Below, piece after piece: positions 9,208 to 16,526 of a stretch of 64,000 bases of DNA. The stretch comes from Micrococcus endophyticus. GTDB taxonomy: Bacteria > Actinomycetota > Actinomycetes > Actinomycetales > Micrococcaceae. The translations under genes and the position numbers were made by a program. The stretch spans positions 1,736,001 through 1,800,000 of the forward strand of contig NZ_JACHMW010000001.1 of NCBI RefSeq assembly GCF_014205115.1, given 5' to 3'. Under the pieces are notes generated by a model. The model had not been told where the DNA came from. It worked only from the letters and a program-made list of their open reading frames with translations, and did not search any database. Numbering within the stretch: the stretch's first letter is position 1; each line of letters opens with the position of its first letter.

Positions 9208-9245
9208 CCCGCCGCGGCCCGCGCCGGGCCGCCGCCCAGCAGATG

Positions 9246-9292
9246 CACGACGGGCCGGGACGCCTCCCGCAGGAGGGTCCCGGCCCGTCGTG
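9246..9292. terminator. Bidirectional terminator, phoU/gpmA
   Basis: A 16-bp perfect stem (9246-9261 with 9277-9292) has an inner CCTCC/GGAGG pairing and lies between convergent genes. No U-tract. Confidence 0.8.
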
Positions 9293-9326
9293 TCCGCCGG
9301 ATCAGCGGCGGGGCCTCAGGCGCGCG

Positions 9327-10085
9327 TCAGTGCGCGGAGCCCTGGGCGGCCACCGCGGCGGCGCCGGCGGCGGCGGCCTCCGGGTCCAGGTAGCGGCCGT
9401 TCGCCGTGATCGGCTTGAGGTCCTCGTCCAGCTCGTAGACGAGCGGGATGCCGGTGGGGATGTTCAGGCCCGCGATGTCCTCGTCCGAGATGCCGTCCAG
9501 GTGCTTGACCAGGGCGCGCAGCGAGTTGCCGTGGGCGGCCACCAGCACGGTCTTGCCGGCCTTGAGGTCCGGCACGATCTCGGCCTCCCAGTAGGGGATC
9601 AGGCGGTCGATGACGTTCTTGAGGGCCTCCGTGCGGGGTGCGTCCTCGCCCAGCTCGGCGTAGCGCTCGTCGCCGCTCTGCGAGAACTCGGAGGAGTCGT
9701 CCAGGGCGGGCGGCGGGGTGTCGAAGGAACGGCGCCAGACCATGAACTGCTCCTCGCCGAACTCCTCCTTCACCTGGGCCTTGTCCTTGCCCTGGAGGGC
9801 GCCGTAGTGGCGCTCGTTCAGGCGCCAGTCGCGCTTGACCGGGATCCACTGGCGGTCCGCCGCCTCGAGGGCCAGGTTCGCCGTGGTGATCGCGCGCTTG
9901 AGCAGCGAGGTGTGGAGCACGTCCGGGTGGACGCCCTCCGCCTTCATCAGCTCGCCGCCGCGGGCGGCCTCGGCGCGCCCCTTCTCGGTGAGCGGGACGT
10001 CCACCCAGCCGGTGAACAGGTTCTTCTCGTTCCAATCGCTCTGACCGTGCCGCAGCAGGACCAGCGTGTACGTGGTGTTCGCCAT
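9327..10085 (-). CDS. gpmA: 2,3-bisphosphoglycerate-dependent phosphoglycerate mutase
   Basis: A 252-aa glycolytic enzyme interconverting 3- and 2-phosphoglycerate. The histidine phosphatase motif [10 protein letters not shown] carries the catalytic H13. The [14 protein letters not shown] segment and the second catalytic histidine in [15 protein letters not shown] are typical of dPGM rather than of broad-specificity phosphatases. The C-terminal Ala-rich tail (after GRYLDPEAA) is longer than usual. A TAGGAT -10 box lies 6 nt before the ATG, so the mRNA is probably leaderless. It stands alone, convergent with phoU. Confidence 0.96.
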   Translation of the reverse strand: MANTTYTLVLLRHGQSDWNEKNLFTGWVDVPLTEKGRAEAARGGELMKAEGVHPDVLHTSLLKRAITTANLALEAADRQWIPVKRDWRLNERHYGALQGKDKAQVKEEFGEEQFMVWRRSFDTPPPALDDSSEFSQSGDERYAELGEDAPRTEALKNVIDRLIPYWEAEIVPDLKAGKTVLVAAHGNSLRALVKHLDGISDEDIAGLNIPTGIPLVYELDEDLKPITANGRYLDPEAAAAGAAAVAAQGSAH

Positions 10086-10091
10086 GTCACC

Positions 10092-10097
10092 ATCCTA
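10092..10097 (-). promoter_or_regulatory. -10 box (TAGGAT) for leaderless gpmA
   Basis: TAGGAT ends 6 nt upstream of the gpmA start codon. Confidence 0.5.
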
Positions 10098-10164
10098 GGC
10101 CGCTCGGGGCGCGCGGGCCCGTGTGGGACGATGCACGACGCCGGGCCCCTCCCGGCCCCTGTCC

Positions 10165-10170
10165 TAGGCT
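10165..10170 (+). promoter_or_regulatory. -10 box (TAGGCT) for leaderless methyltransferase
   Basis: TAGGCT ends 7 nt before the ATG at 10178, which argues for that start rather than the in-frame ATG at 10121. Confidence 0.5.
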
Positions 10171-10177
10171 GGCCCCC

Positions 10178-11014
10178 ATGGTGGAGAAGGCCCGGCGGCT
10201 GAGCGCGAGCACGACGCCCGGCCGGGTCCGGGGCCCGCAGGGCCACATCACCCGCGGCACCACCGCGGCCCAGCGGATGCGCCGTGTGGACCGCTGGCTC
10301 ACCGACGTCCACGGCGCCCTGCTGCGCCGCACGGACCGGCCCCTGGCCGTGGACCTGGGGTTCGGGGCGGAGCCGGTGACCGCCGTCGAGATGTTCACCC
10401 GGCTGCGGGCGGTGAACCCCGCCCTGGAGCTGACGGGCCTGGAGATCGACCCGGCGCGCGTGGCCCGCGCGCGCGAGCGGGCCGGCGGCGTGCCGGGCCT
10501 GAGCTGGGCGGTGGGCGGCTTCGAGCTGCCGGTGCCCCGGCCGCCCACGGTGGTGCGCGCATTCAACGTGCTGCGCCAGTACCGGGAGGAGGACGTGCCC
10601 GCGGTGTGGGCGCTGCTGTGCGCCGGGCTGGCCGAGGACGGAGTGCTCGTGGAGGGCACCTGCTCCGAGGACGGGCGGCGGGCGGCGTGGGTGGACCTGC
10701 GCCGGGACGGGCCCGCCAGCCTGACGCTCGCCCTGCGGCTGGGCTCCTTCGAGCGCCCCTCGGACGTGGCCGCCCGCCTGCCCAAGGCGCTCATCCACCG
10801 GCACGTGCCGGGCGAGCCCGTGCACCGCCTCCTCGCCGAGGCCGACGCCGCGTGGGCCGCGCACGCCCCGCTGGCGGCCTACGGCACGCGGCAGCGGTGG
10901 CTGGCGAGCGTCGCCGCGCTGCGGGAGGCCGGCTGGCCCGTGCTGGGCGGGCCGCGCCAGTGGCGGCGCGGGGAGATGAGCGTGCGCTGGGAGGCGGTGG
11001 CGCCGTCGTCGTGA
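10178..11014 (+). CDS. Class I SAM-dependent methyltransferase, substrate unknown
   Basis: A 278-aa protein with a Rossmann-type methyltransferase core: motif I is AVDLGFGAEPVTAVEMF (about residues 60-76), and an acidic residue ends the second strand in TGLEIDPARVARARERA. The usual motif I glycines are partly replaced (DLGFGAEP), as in several actinobacterial class I families. The C-terminal half (Trp/Arg-rich) has no motif I recognise. It is monocistronic and divergent from gpmA. The start was chosen from the -10 box spacing and because the protein reads as coding only from MVEKARR. Confidence 0.75.
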   Translation: MVEKARRLSASTTPGRVRGPQGHITRGTTAAQRMRRVDRWLTDVHGALLRRTDRPLAVDLGFGAEPVTAVEMFTRLRAVNPALELTGLEIDPARVARARERAGGVPGLSWAVGGFELPVPRPPTVVRAFNVLRQYREEDVPAVWALLCAGLAEDGVLVEGTCSEDGRRAAWVDLRRDGPASLTLALRLGSFERPSDVAARLPKALIHRHVPGEPVHRLLAEADAAWAAHAPLAAYGTRQRWLASVAALREAGWPVLGGPRQWRRGEMSVRWEAVAPSS

Positions 11015-11043
11015 CGGCGGGGCGGCCCGGCCGACGACGGCGC
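11000..11043. terminator. Possible terminator overlapping the methyltransferase stop
   Basis: An 11-bp inverted repeat (11000-11010 with 11033-11043) flanks the stop codon with a 22-nt loop. It lies between convergent genes; a weak candidate because of the long loop. Confidence 0.35.
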
Positions 11044-11074
11044 GGCCCGGCCAGGGGCGCAGGCGCGGGCCGGA

Positions 11075-11383
11075 TCAGCGGCGCGTGGCCGGGCCCATCT
11101 CCTGACGGGGGCCGGCGAGGTACACGCACGCCACGCAGGCGGCCAGGAGGCCGAACATGCCCATGCCGCCGCCCGAGAGCACGCCGAGCACGCCCACCGC
11201 GGCGGCGACGCCGGTGAGGATCATCCAGAAGCTCTTGTCCCGGCCGCCGATGCGGGCGAAGTCGCCGGGGCTGCGGCGCAGCGCGTCCAGGAAGGCCCAG
11301 ACCTCGAGCACGAGGCCGACGATCGCCAGGATGCGGAACAGCCAGTCGTCGAACGTCAGGGCGAGGTGCATGGGGGCGCTCAT
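11075..11383 (-). CDS. Small DUF2516-type membrane protein
   Basis: A 102-aa protein with about three hydrophobic segments (residues 16-34, 52-70 and 74-91) and a conserved-looking RSPGDFARIGGRDKSFWMILTG stretch between the first and second. This matches the small actinobacterial DUF2516 family of unknown function as I remember it. A TAGACT -10 box 7 nt upstream supports MSAPMHLALT as the N-terminus; the Met four residues later is possible. It is convergent with the methyltransferase gene and divergent from tmk. Confidence 0.8.
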   Translation of the reverse strand: MSAPMHLALTFDDWLFRILAIVGLVLEVWAFLDALRRSPGDFARIGGRDKSFWMILTGVAAAVGVLGVLSGGGMGMFGLLAACVACVYLAGPRQEMGPATRR

Positions 11384-11390
11384 GCCCGCC

Positions 11391-11396
11391 AGTCTA
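11391..11396 (-). promoter_or_regulatory. -10 box (TAGACT) for the leaderless DUF2516-type gene
   Basis: TAGACT ends 7 nt before the start codon. Confidence 0.5.
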
Positions 11397-11449
11397 GGGC
11401 GCGGGGGCGGGGCCGTGGGCGCGGTTCCTCCCGCGTCCGCGGCGGCGTC

Positions 11450-11455
11450 TAGGCT
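11450..11455 (+). promoter_or_regulatory. -10 box (TAGGCT) for the leaderless tmk-holB operon
   Basis: TAGGCT ends 6 nt before the tmk GTG. Confidence 0.5.
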
Positions 11456-11461
11456 CGAGGG

Positions 11462-12112
11462 GTGAGCACCGAGACCGAGCATCGCGGGCTGTTCGTCGCC
11501 GTCGAGGGGCCGGACGGGTCCGGCAAGTCCACCCAGGCGCGCGCCCTCGTGGCGGCCCTGCGCGCCGCCGGGCGCGAGGCCGTCCTGACCCGCGAGCCCG
11601 GGGGCTCCGACCTCGGCGAGACCCTGCGCGGGCTGCTGCTGGACCCCGCGCACGCCCCCGTGGACCCGCGCACCGAGGCGCTGCTGTTCGCCGCGGCCCG
11701 CGCCGCCCACGCCGTCCGCACGCTGCGCCCCGCGCTGGCCCGCGGGGCCGTGGTGGTCACGGACCGGTACGTGGACTCCTCCGTGGCCTACCAGGGCGCG
11801 GTCCGCGGCCTCGGCGAGGAGTGGATCGCCCGGCTCAACGACTGGGCCACGGACTCGCTGGTGCCGGACCTGACCATGCTGATCGACGTGGACGCCGCCA
11901 CCGCCGCCGCCCGCCGCACCGGGCGCGACGGGGACGGGGCGGACCGCATGGAGCAGGAGACGGCGGACCAGCACGAGGCGCTGCGCGCCGCCTTCCTCGC
12001 CCGCGCGGCCGCCGCGCCGGAGCGCTACCTCGTCCTGGACGGCGCGCTGGACCCCGAGGAGCTCACCGCCCGAGCCCTAGCCCGCGTCACCGCCGAGGCG
12101 GACGCCCGATGA
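11462..12112 (+). CDS. tmk: Thymidylate kinase
   Basis: A 216-aa kinase converting dTMP to dTDP. The P-loop is GPDGSGKST (16-24), the DR(Y) motif is TDRYVDSSVAYQG, and a lid-like Arg-rich stretch is RRTGRDGDGADRME. The GTG start is fixed by the TAGGCT box 6 nt upstream. The last codons overlap holB by 4 bp (ATGA), so a nucleotide-supply enzyme is coupled to a replisome subunit, a frequent arrangement in bacteria. Confidence 0.96.
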   Translation: MSTETEHRGLFVAVEGPDGSGKSTQARALVAALRAAGREAVLTREPGGSDLGETLRGLLLDPAHAPVDPRTEALLFAAARAAHAVRTLRPALARGAVVVTDRYVDSSVAYQGAVRGLGEEWIARLNDWATDSLVPDLTMLIDVDAATAAARRTGRDGDGADRMEQETADQHEALRAAFLARAAAAPERYLVLDGALDPEELTARALARVTAEADAR

Positions 12113-13308
12113 CCGCCCTCCCCGACGCCGTCCCGGCCGTCTTCGCCGACCTCGCCGGCCAGGGCTCCGCGGTGGAGCAGCTGCGCCGGGCCGCCGCCGA
12201 GGACCGGCCCACCCACGCCTGGATGTTCACCGGCCCGCCCGGCTCCGGGCGCTCGACGGCGGCCCGCGCCTTCGCGGCCGCCCTGCAGTGCGAGGCCCCC
12301 GACCCGGCCGCGCGCGGCTGCGGGCGGTGCCACGCGTGCCGCACCGTGCTCGCCGGCACCCACCCGGACGTCACGGTGCTGGCCACCGAGGCCGTGAGCT
12401 ACCGGATCGAGGACGTGCGCTCCCTCGTGGAGGCCGCCCAGTCCACGCCCGCCACGGGCCGGTGGCGGATCTTCCTCATGGAGGACGCGGACCGCATGAC
12501 GGAGCGGGCCACGAATGTGCTCCTCAAGGCCGTGGAGGAGCCGCCCGCCCGGACCGTGTGGATGCTCTGCACGCCCTCCCCCGCGGACGTGCTGCCCACC
12601 GTGCGCTCGCGCTGCCGCCTGGTCACCCTGAGCATCCCCGCCGTGGAGGACGTCGCGGACCTGCTGCACCGCCGGGACGGGCTGGACCGCGAGACCGCAC
12701 TGACCACCGCCCGCATCTCGCAGTCCCACGTGGGCATGGCCCGCCGCCTCGCCCGGGATCCGGAGGCCCTGGAGCGCCGCGAGCGCATCCTCTCCCTGCC
12801 GCTGGAGGCCACCGCGGTCTCCGACGCGATGGCCCTGGCCGCCACCCTGGCGGACGTGTCCAAGGCGGAAGCCGAGTCCTCGGCCGAGGCCCGGGACGCG
12901 GAGGAGCTGGAGACCCTGCGCCGCTCCCTCGGCCTGGAGCCCGGCGAGCCCGTGCCGCCCAAACTGCGCCAGCACGTGAAGCGGCTCGAGGAGGACCAGA
13001 CCCGGCGGCGCCGGCGCTCGGTCCGCGACTCCCTGGACCGGGCCATGATCGACGTGATGGGCCTGTTCCGGGACGTGCTGCGGGTGCAGCTCGGCGCCGA
13101 GGGCGAGCTCATCAACGAGCACCGCCGCGCCGAGGTGGAGGCCTACGCGCGCGGCGCCGCCGGGGACTCCGCGGAGGTCCTGGCCCGGATCGACGCCGTC
13201 GCCACGGCCCGCGAGCGCATCGCCGCGAACGTGCCCGAGCAGCTGGCGCTCGAGGCCATGATGCTGGCGCTGCTGCCGCGGCGCGTGCGCACCCCGCGCC
13301 GGCGCTGA
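12109..13308 (+). CDS. holB: DNA polymerase III delta' subunit (clamp loader)
   Basis: A 399-aa AAA+ clamp-loader protein. The P-loop reads GPPGSGRST (42-50), with Arg for the usual Lys, as expected for the non-hydrolysing delta' subunit. A zinc-binding module (CEAPDPAARGCGRCHAC) follows. The sensor region is VEEPPARTVWMLCTPSPADVLPTVRSRCR. Delta' opens and loads the beta clamp with delta and tau/gamma. The true ATG overlaps the tmk stop; the frame is open much further upstream, but that part is out-of-frame tmk. About 60 charged residues near 270-330 look like a helical insertion. Confidence 0.93.
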   Translation: MTALPDAVPAVFADLAGQGSAVEQLRRAAAEDRPTHAWMFTGPPGSGRSTAARAFAAALQCEAPDPAARGCGRCHACRTVLAGTHPDVTVLATEAVSYRIEDVRSLVEAAQSTPATGRWRIFLMEDADRMTERATNVLLKAVEEPPARTVWMLCTPSPADVLPTVRSRCRLVTLSIPAVEDVADLLHRRDGLDRETALTTARISQSHVGMARRLARDPEALERRERILSLPLEATAVSDAMALAATLADVSKAEAESSAEARDAEELETLRRSLGLEPGEPVPPKLRQHVKRLEEDQTRRRRRSVRDSLDRAMIDVMGLFRDVLRVQLGAEGELINEHRRAEVEAYARGAAGDSAEVLARIDAVATARERIAANVPEQLALEAMMLALLPRRVRTPRRR

Positions 13309-13385
13309 GCGTCACGGCCCGAGCGTCGCGGCCCGAACGATGCCGGCCGGTTCTGCGGGCCGGCCGGTTCTGCGGTCCGGGCGGT

Positions 13386-14126
13386 TCAGCCGCCCGCGCC
13401 CACGAGCGCGGGCACGTCCGCCAGGCCGTCCACCACGTGGTGCGCGCCCGCGGCCAGGAGCGCGGCGTCCGCGTCCCGTCCGGTGCGCACCCCGGCCACC
13501 AGGCCGGCCCCCGCCCGGCGCCCCGCCGTCATGTCCTCGGCGGTGTCCCCCACCACGAGCACGCCGCGGACGTCGTCGAGGTCCAGGCCCAGCAGGGCGG
13601 TGAGGATCATGTCCGGGAAGGGCACGCCGCGCCCGGCGTCGTCCGGGGACAGGCTCAGGTCCGCCAGACCCATCCAGCCCAGGGACTCCAGGATCATGTT
13701 CTGGGTGTGGCGGGCGTACCCCGTGCACAGGCACACGCGCAGGCCGAGCGCCCGCAGGCGCAGCAGCGCCTCCTCCGCGCCGGGGACCGGCTGGGCGCCG
13801 TGCTCGGCCAGCAGGGAGTCGAAGGCCTCCTCGAAGGTGCGGGCAGCCGCGGCGGCCGCCGGCCGGTCCGGGAAGACCTGCGCGAACACGGCGGTGCGGG
13901 ACGTGGCGCGGCGCGCGCGGAAGACGCGCACCGCGTCGGCGTGGGCGGGCGCGTCCGCCGCGAGGCCGTGGATCTCGAGGGCGTGGGCGAACGCGGCGTC
14001 CTGCAGCCCCCGCTCCACGATCGAGGTGCCGGACATGTCCACCACCGCCAGGCGCAGCGGCGGGGCCGGCGGCCCGTCGGCGCGCGGGGGCGCGGCCACG
14101 GGGCGGGGGGCGTGGTGCAGGCTCAT
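13386..14126 (-). CDS. HAD-family phosphatase, phosphonatase-like
   Basis: A 246-aa haloacid-dehalogenase hydrolase. The nucleophile motif is AVVDMSGTSIVERGL (Asp at about residue 30), with Ser where most phosphatases have the second Asp, resembling the DxAGT pattern of phosphonoacetaldehyde hydrolase relatives. Motif II is CLCTGY and the acidic motif IV is VLVVGDTAEDMTAG. A helical cap lies between. The Lys that phosphonatase uses for Schiff-base chemistry is not evident, so I call it only PhnX-like. The N-terminal 20 residues are Pro/Ala-rich and the start is uncertain. It is convergent with holB. Confidence 0.8.
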   Translation of the reverse strand: MSLHHAPRPVAAPPRADGPPAPPLRLAVVDMSGTSIVERGLQDAAFAHALEIHGLAADAPAHADAVRVFRARRATSRTAVFAQVFPDRPAAAAAARTFEEAFDSLLAEHGAQPVPGAEEALLRLRALGLRVCLCTGYARHTQNMILESLGWMGLADLSLSPDDAGRGVPFPDMILTALLGLDLDDVRGVLVVGDTAEDMTAGRRAGAGLVAGVRTGRDADAALLAAGAHHVVDGLADVPALVGAGG

Positions 14127-14313
14127 GCGTCTCCCGTCGACGAGGTGTGCGCCCCACGCAACCGCCCCCGTCTGGCCTCGGCGTGGCGGCCGGGTGAACG
14201 CGGGACGACGGGGCGGGCCACACTGGGTGCCGCCGTCGCGCCGGCCCGGGGCCCGGTGGAATCGGGCCGGGGAAACCGGTATGCTCGTCAGCCGTGGCCG
14301 TTCGCGGCCGCGT

Positions 14314-14387
14314 GCCTCCTTAGCTCAGCTGGCCAGAGCAGCTCCCTCGTAAAGAGCAGGTCGCCGGTTCGAATCCGGCAGGGGGCT
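14314..14387 (+). tRNA. tRNA-Thr(CGT)
   Basis: A cloverleaf of 74 nt, with acceptor GCCTCCT pairing with AGGGGGC, D-arm GCTC/GAGC and T-arm GCCGG-TTCGAAT-CCGGC. The anticodon CGT is at 14348-14350 with T33 and A37. The last anticodon-stem pair is a C-A mismatch. CCA is not encoded. A hairpin follows 5 nt later. Confidence 0.93.
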
Positions 14388-14392
14388 CCCCC

Positions 14393-14427
14393 GGACCCCG
14401 TCGCGTGAGAACGCGGCGGGGTCCTTC
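14393..14427 (+). terminator. Terminator of tRNA-Thr
   Basis: A 14-bp stem (14393-14406 with 14411-14424, one G-U) with a GAGA tetraloop is followed by TTCT. Confidence 0.75.
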
Positions 14428-14439
14428 TCGTCCCGGGCC

Positions 14440-14889
14440 TCACAGCCGCGCCGCGAGCTCCTCGGCGCGGTCGAGGTGGGCGAGCGTGCGCTCGGCGTGC
14501 CGGCCCACGGAGTCCGAGGAGCCCTGCCCCAGCCGGTGCATGGCCAGGGCCTGCGCGGTGGCGGCGAGCTCGTGGGCGGCGCGGGAGAGCTCCCGGTGCA
14601 CGTCCGCCGCCTCGGGCGGGATGTGCTCGCCGTCGCCCGCGTGGTCCCGGTGCAGGCGCACGCACAGCGCGCGGACGGCCGGCAGCCGCTCGGCGAGGAC
14701 GTTGCCGGCGTGCACGACGCCGTTGCGCTGCTCCGCGCTGAGCAGGTCCGGGCCGCGGTCCCCCTCCAGCACCTGCCAGTACCGATCCATGGCCCGGACG
14801 AATCGGTCGTGGGCGCGGCGCCACAGCCCCGTGCCGAGCTCGCGGTCGTCGGAGCGGGACTGACGGAAGCGCGCGAACGGGCCCCTCAC
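14440..14889 (-). CDS. Hypothetical helical protein coupled to a quinone oxidoreductase
   Basis: A 149-aa protein that I do not recognise. It starts with a GTG that overlaps the TGA of the oxidoreductase gene. The sequence is charged and predicted helical (many Arg, Glu, Leu and His), with no signal peptide, membrane segment or Cys motif. It begins with GPFARFRQSR, and its 55-85 region (SAEQRNGVVHAGNVLAERLP) and C-terminus (RTLAHLDRAEELAARL) look amphipathic. The overlap implies co-expression with the upstream enzyme. The same stretch is open far upstream in the same frame, but only this portion reads as protein. Confidence 0.7.
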   Translation of the reverse strand: MRGPFARFRQSRSDDRELGTGLWRRAHDRFVRAMDRYWQVLEGDRGPDLLSAEQRNGVVHAGNVLAERLPAVRALCVRLHRDHAGDGEHIPPEAADVHRELSRAAHELAATAQALAMHRLGQGSSDSVGRHAERTLAHLDRAEELAARL

Positions 14890-15971
14890 GTCCGGTCCTC
14901 CTGCGGCCACAGCGCGTCGGCGGGGTCGGTGACGAGCAGCACCCGGCCGACCCGGTCCTCCGCCTCGAACCGCCGGTGGGCGGCCGCGGCGTCGTCGAGG
15001 GGGAAGCGGGCGCCGACCGCCAGGTCGATGCGCCCGGCGGCCACCAGCGGGGCCACCGCCCGCTCCGTCCCGGCCACGATCCGCGCCTTGTCCACCACGG
15101 AGCGGGCGCGCAGCGTGGCCCCCGTGAGCCAGCCGCGCTTGGACACCAGGCGCATCAGGTTGAAGCCGTCCGCCTTGGGTCCGCCCTGCACGGCGATGAC
15201 CACAATCCGCCCCTCCTCCGCGAGGCAGCGCACGTTCGCGTCCAGGTACGGGCCCCCGACGACGTCGAGCACCACGTCCGCGCCGCGGCCGCCGGTGCGC
15301 TCGAGCACCCAGTCCGCGAACCCGCCGGGCTCGCCCGAGCGGTGGTCGAAGACGTCCTCCGCCCCGAGGCCGCGCACGCGCTCGCACTTGGCGGGGCCGC
15401 CGGCGGTGGCCAGCACGCGGGCGCCGATCGCCGCCAGGTACTGGACCGCGAACGTGCCGATGCCGCCGGAGCCGCCGTGCACCAGCACGACGTCGCCGGC
15501 GCGCACGCCGCCGCGCTCGGACATCGTGGACCACACGGTGCAGGCCACCTCGGGCAGGGCCGCGGCGGTGACGAGGTCCACGCCCGGCGGCACGGCCATC
15601 AGCTGCCCGGCCGGGACGACCACGTGCTCGGCGTAGCCGCCGCCGGCCAGCAGGGCGCACACCTCGTCCCCGTGGGCGAACCGGCCCTCGCCGGGCAGGC
15701 CCGCCTCCTCGCCGAGGGCCACGACGACGCCGGAGACCTCCAGCCCCGGCACGTCCGAGGCGCCCGGCGGCGGCGGGTACTTCCCCTCCCGCTGCATGAC
15801 GTCCGCCCGGTTCAGGCCCGCCGCGGCGACCTTCACGAGGACCTCGCCGGGCCCCGGGGTCGGGATCGGCTCCTGCCCGACGGCCAGGGACCCGGCCCCG
15901 CCCTCGCCCGTGAACCGGACCGCGCGCATGGCGCCCCGGCCCGTCCCGGGCGTCATCGTCGTCTCGGACAT
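14886..15971 (-). CDS. NADPH:quinone oxidoreductase, zinc-independent MDR family
   Basis: A 361-aa medium-chain dehydrogenase/reductase. The N-terminal GroES-like domain has VKVAAAGLNRADVMQREGKYPPPPG, typical of the QOR/PIG3 branch. The Rossmann domain has VLVHGGSGGIGTFAVQYL, where the glycine motif binds NADPH. Catalytic zinc cysteines are absent, as expected for the branch. The ATG at 15971 has GGGAGGAG about 10 nt upstream; another in-frame ATG 13 codons earlier lies in front of that ribosome-binding site and is less likely. The stop overlaps the next gene. The physiological acceptor is unknown. Confidence 0.9.
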   Translation of the reverse strand: MSETTMTPGTGRGAMRAVRFTGEGGAGSLAVGQEPIPTPGPGEVLVKVAAAGLNRADVMQREGKYPPPPGASDVPGLEVSGVVVALGEEAGLPGEGRFAHGDEVCALLAGGGYAEHVVVPAGQLMAVPPGVDLVTAAALPEVACTVWSTMSERGGVRAGDVVLVHGGSGGIGTFAVQYLAAIGARVLATAGGPAKCERVRGLGAEDVFDHRSGEPGGFADWVLERTGGRGADVVLDVVGGPYLDANVRCLAEEGRIVVIAVQGGPKADGFNLMRLVSKRGWLTGATLRARSVVDKARIVAGTERAVAPLVAAGRIDLAVGARFPLDDAAAAHRRFEAEDRVGRVLLVTDPADALWPQEDRT

Positions 15972-16193
15972 GCTCGGCCCCTCCTCCCGCTCCTGCGGCG
16001 CTCGTCTCATGGTGCTCGTCTCGTCGTGCTGGTCTCGTGGTGCTGGTCTCGTGGTGCTCGGGGTCCATCATGGTCCCCGGCCCCGGCCCCCCGCCAACGG
16101 CTCGGCCCCCCGCGGGCCGCGCGGCGTCGTCGTGGGCCGAGGGCGCCCGGGGCGCACTCGGTAGAGTGGTGCGGCGGGCCCGAGGGCCCGCCG

Positions 16194-16281
16194 GGATGGT
16201 TGTCCGAGCGGCCGAAGGAGCCGGTCTTGAAAACCGGTGCGCGGTGACCCCGTGCCGAGGGTTCGAATCCCTCACCATCCG
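16194..16281 (+). tRNA. tRNA-Ser(TGA)
   Basis: An 88-nt class II tRNA with a long variable arm. Acceptor GGATGGT pairs with ACCATCC and the T-arm is GAGGG-TTCGAAT-CCCTC. The anticodon TGA is at 16228-16230 in the loop CTTGAAA, closed by CCGGT/ACCGG. CCA is not encoded. Confidence 0.95.
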
Positions 16282-16286
16282 CCCCG

Positions 16287-16336
16287 CCATGAGCCGGGTC
16301 GTCGTGCATGCAGCGACGGCCCGGCTCATGGCCTTC
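16287..16336 (+). terminator. Terminator of tRNA-Ser(TGA)
   Basis: An 18-bp stem (16287-16304 with 16314-16331, one G-U) with a 9-nt loop is followed by CCTTC. Confidence 0.75.
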
Positions 16337-16423
16337 TCCGGCGCTCTGTGTCGATGTGCCGGGCGGGGACGCCCAGGCCGGGCGGGGCGGCATCGCCTCC
16401 GCGCCTCCCCTCGGCGTGGCGCT

Positions 16424-16445
16424 GTTCACCCGCACGTCACTCGGG
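16424..16445 (+). promoter_or_regulatory. PHO-box-like tandem repeat upstream of the 5'-nucleotidase
   Basis: Two abutting 11-nt units, GTTCACCCGCA (16424-16434) and CGTCACTCGGG (16435-16445), each fit 10 of 11 positions of the Streptomyces PHO-box consensus G(G/T)TCAYYYR(G/C)G. They lie 82 bp before the ATG. This suggests induction of the nucleotidase/nuclease pair by the SenX3-RegX3 system at low phosphate. Confidence 0.5.
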
Positions 16446-16526
16446 CATGCTCTCCTCAGGTGTGACACGCCGCACCGTCATCGGCGCCGTCCGATCATCA
16501 CGACCCCACGCACCCCCGGGAGAGCC

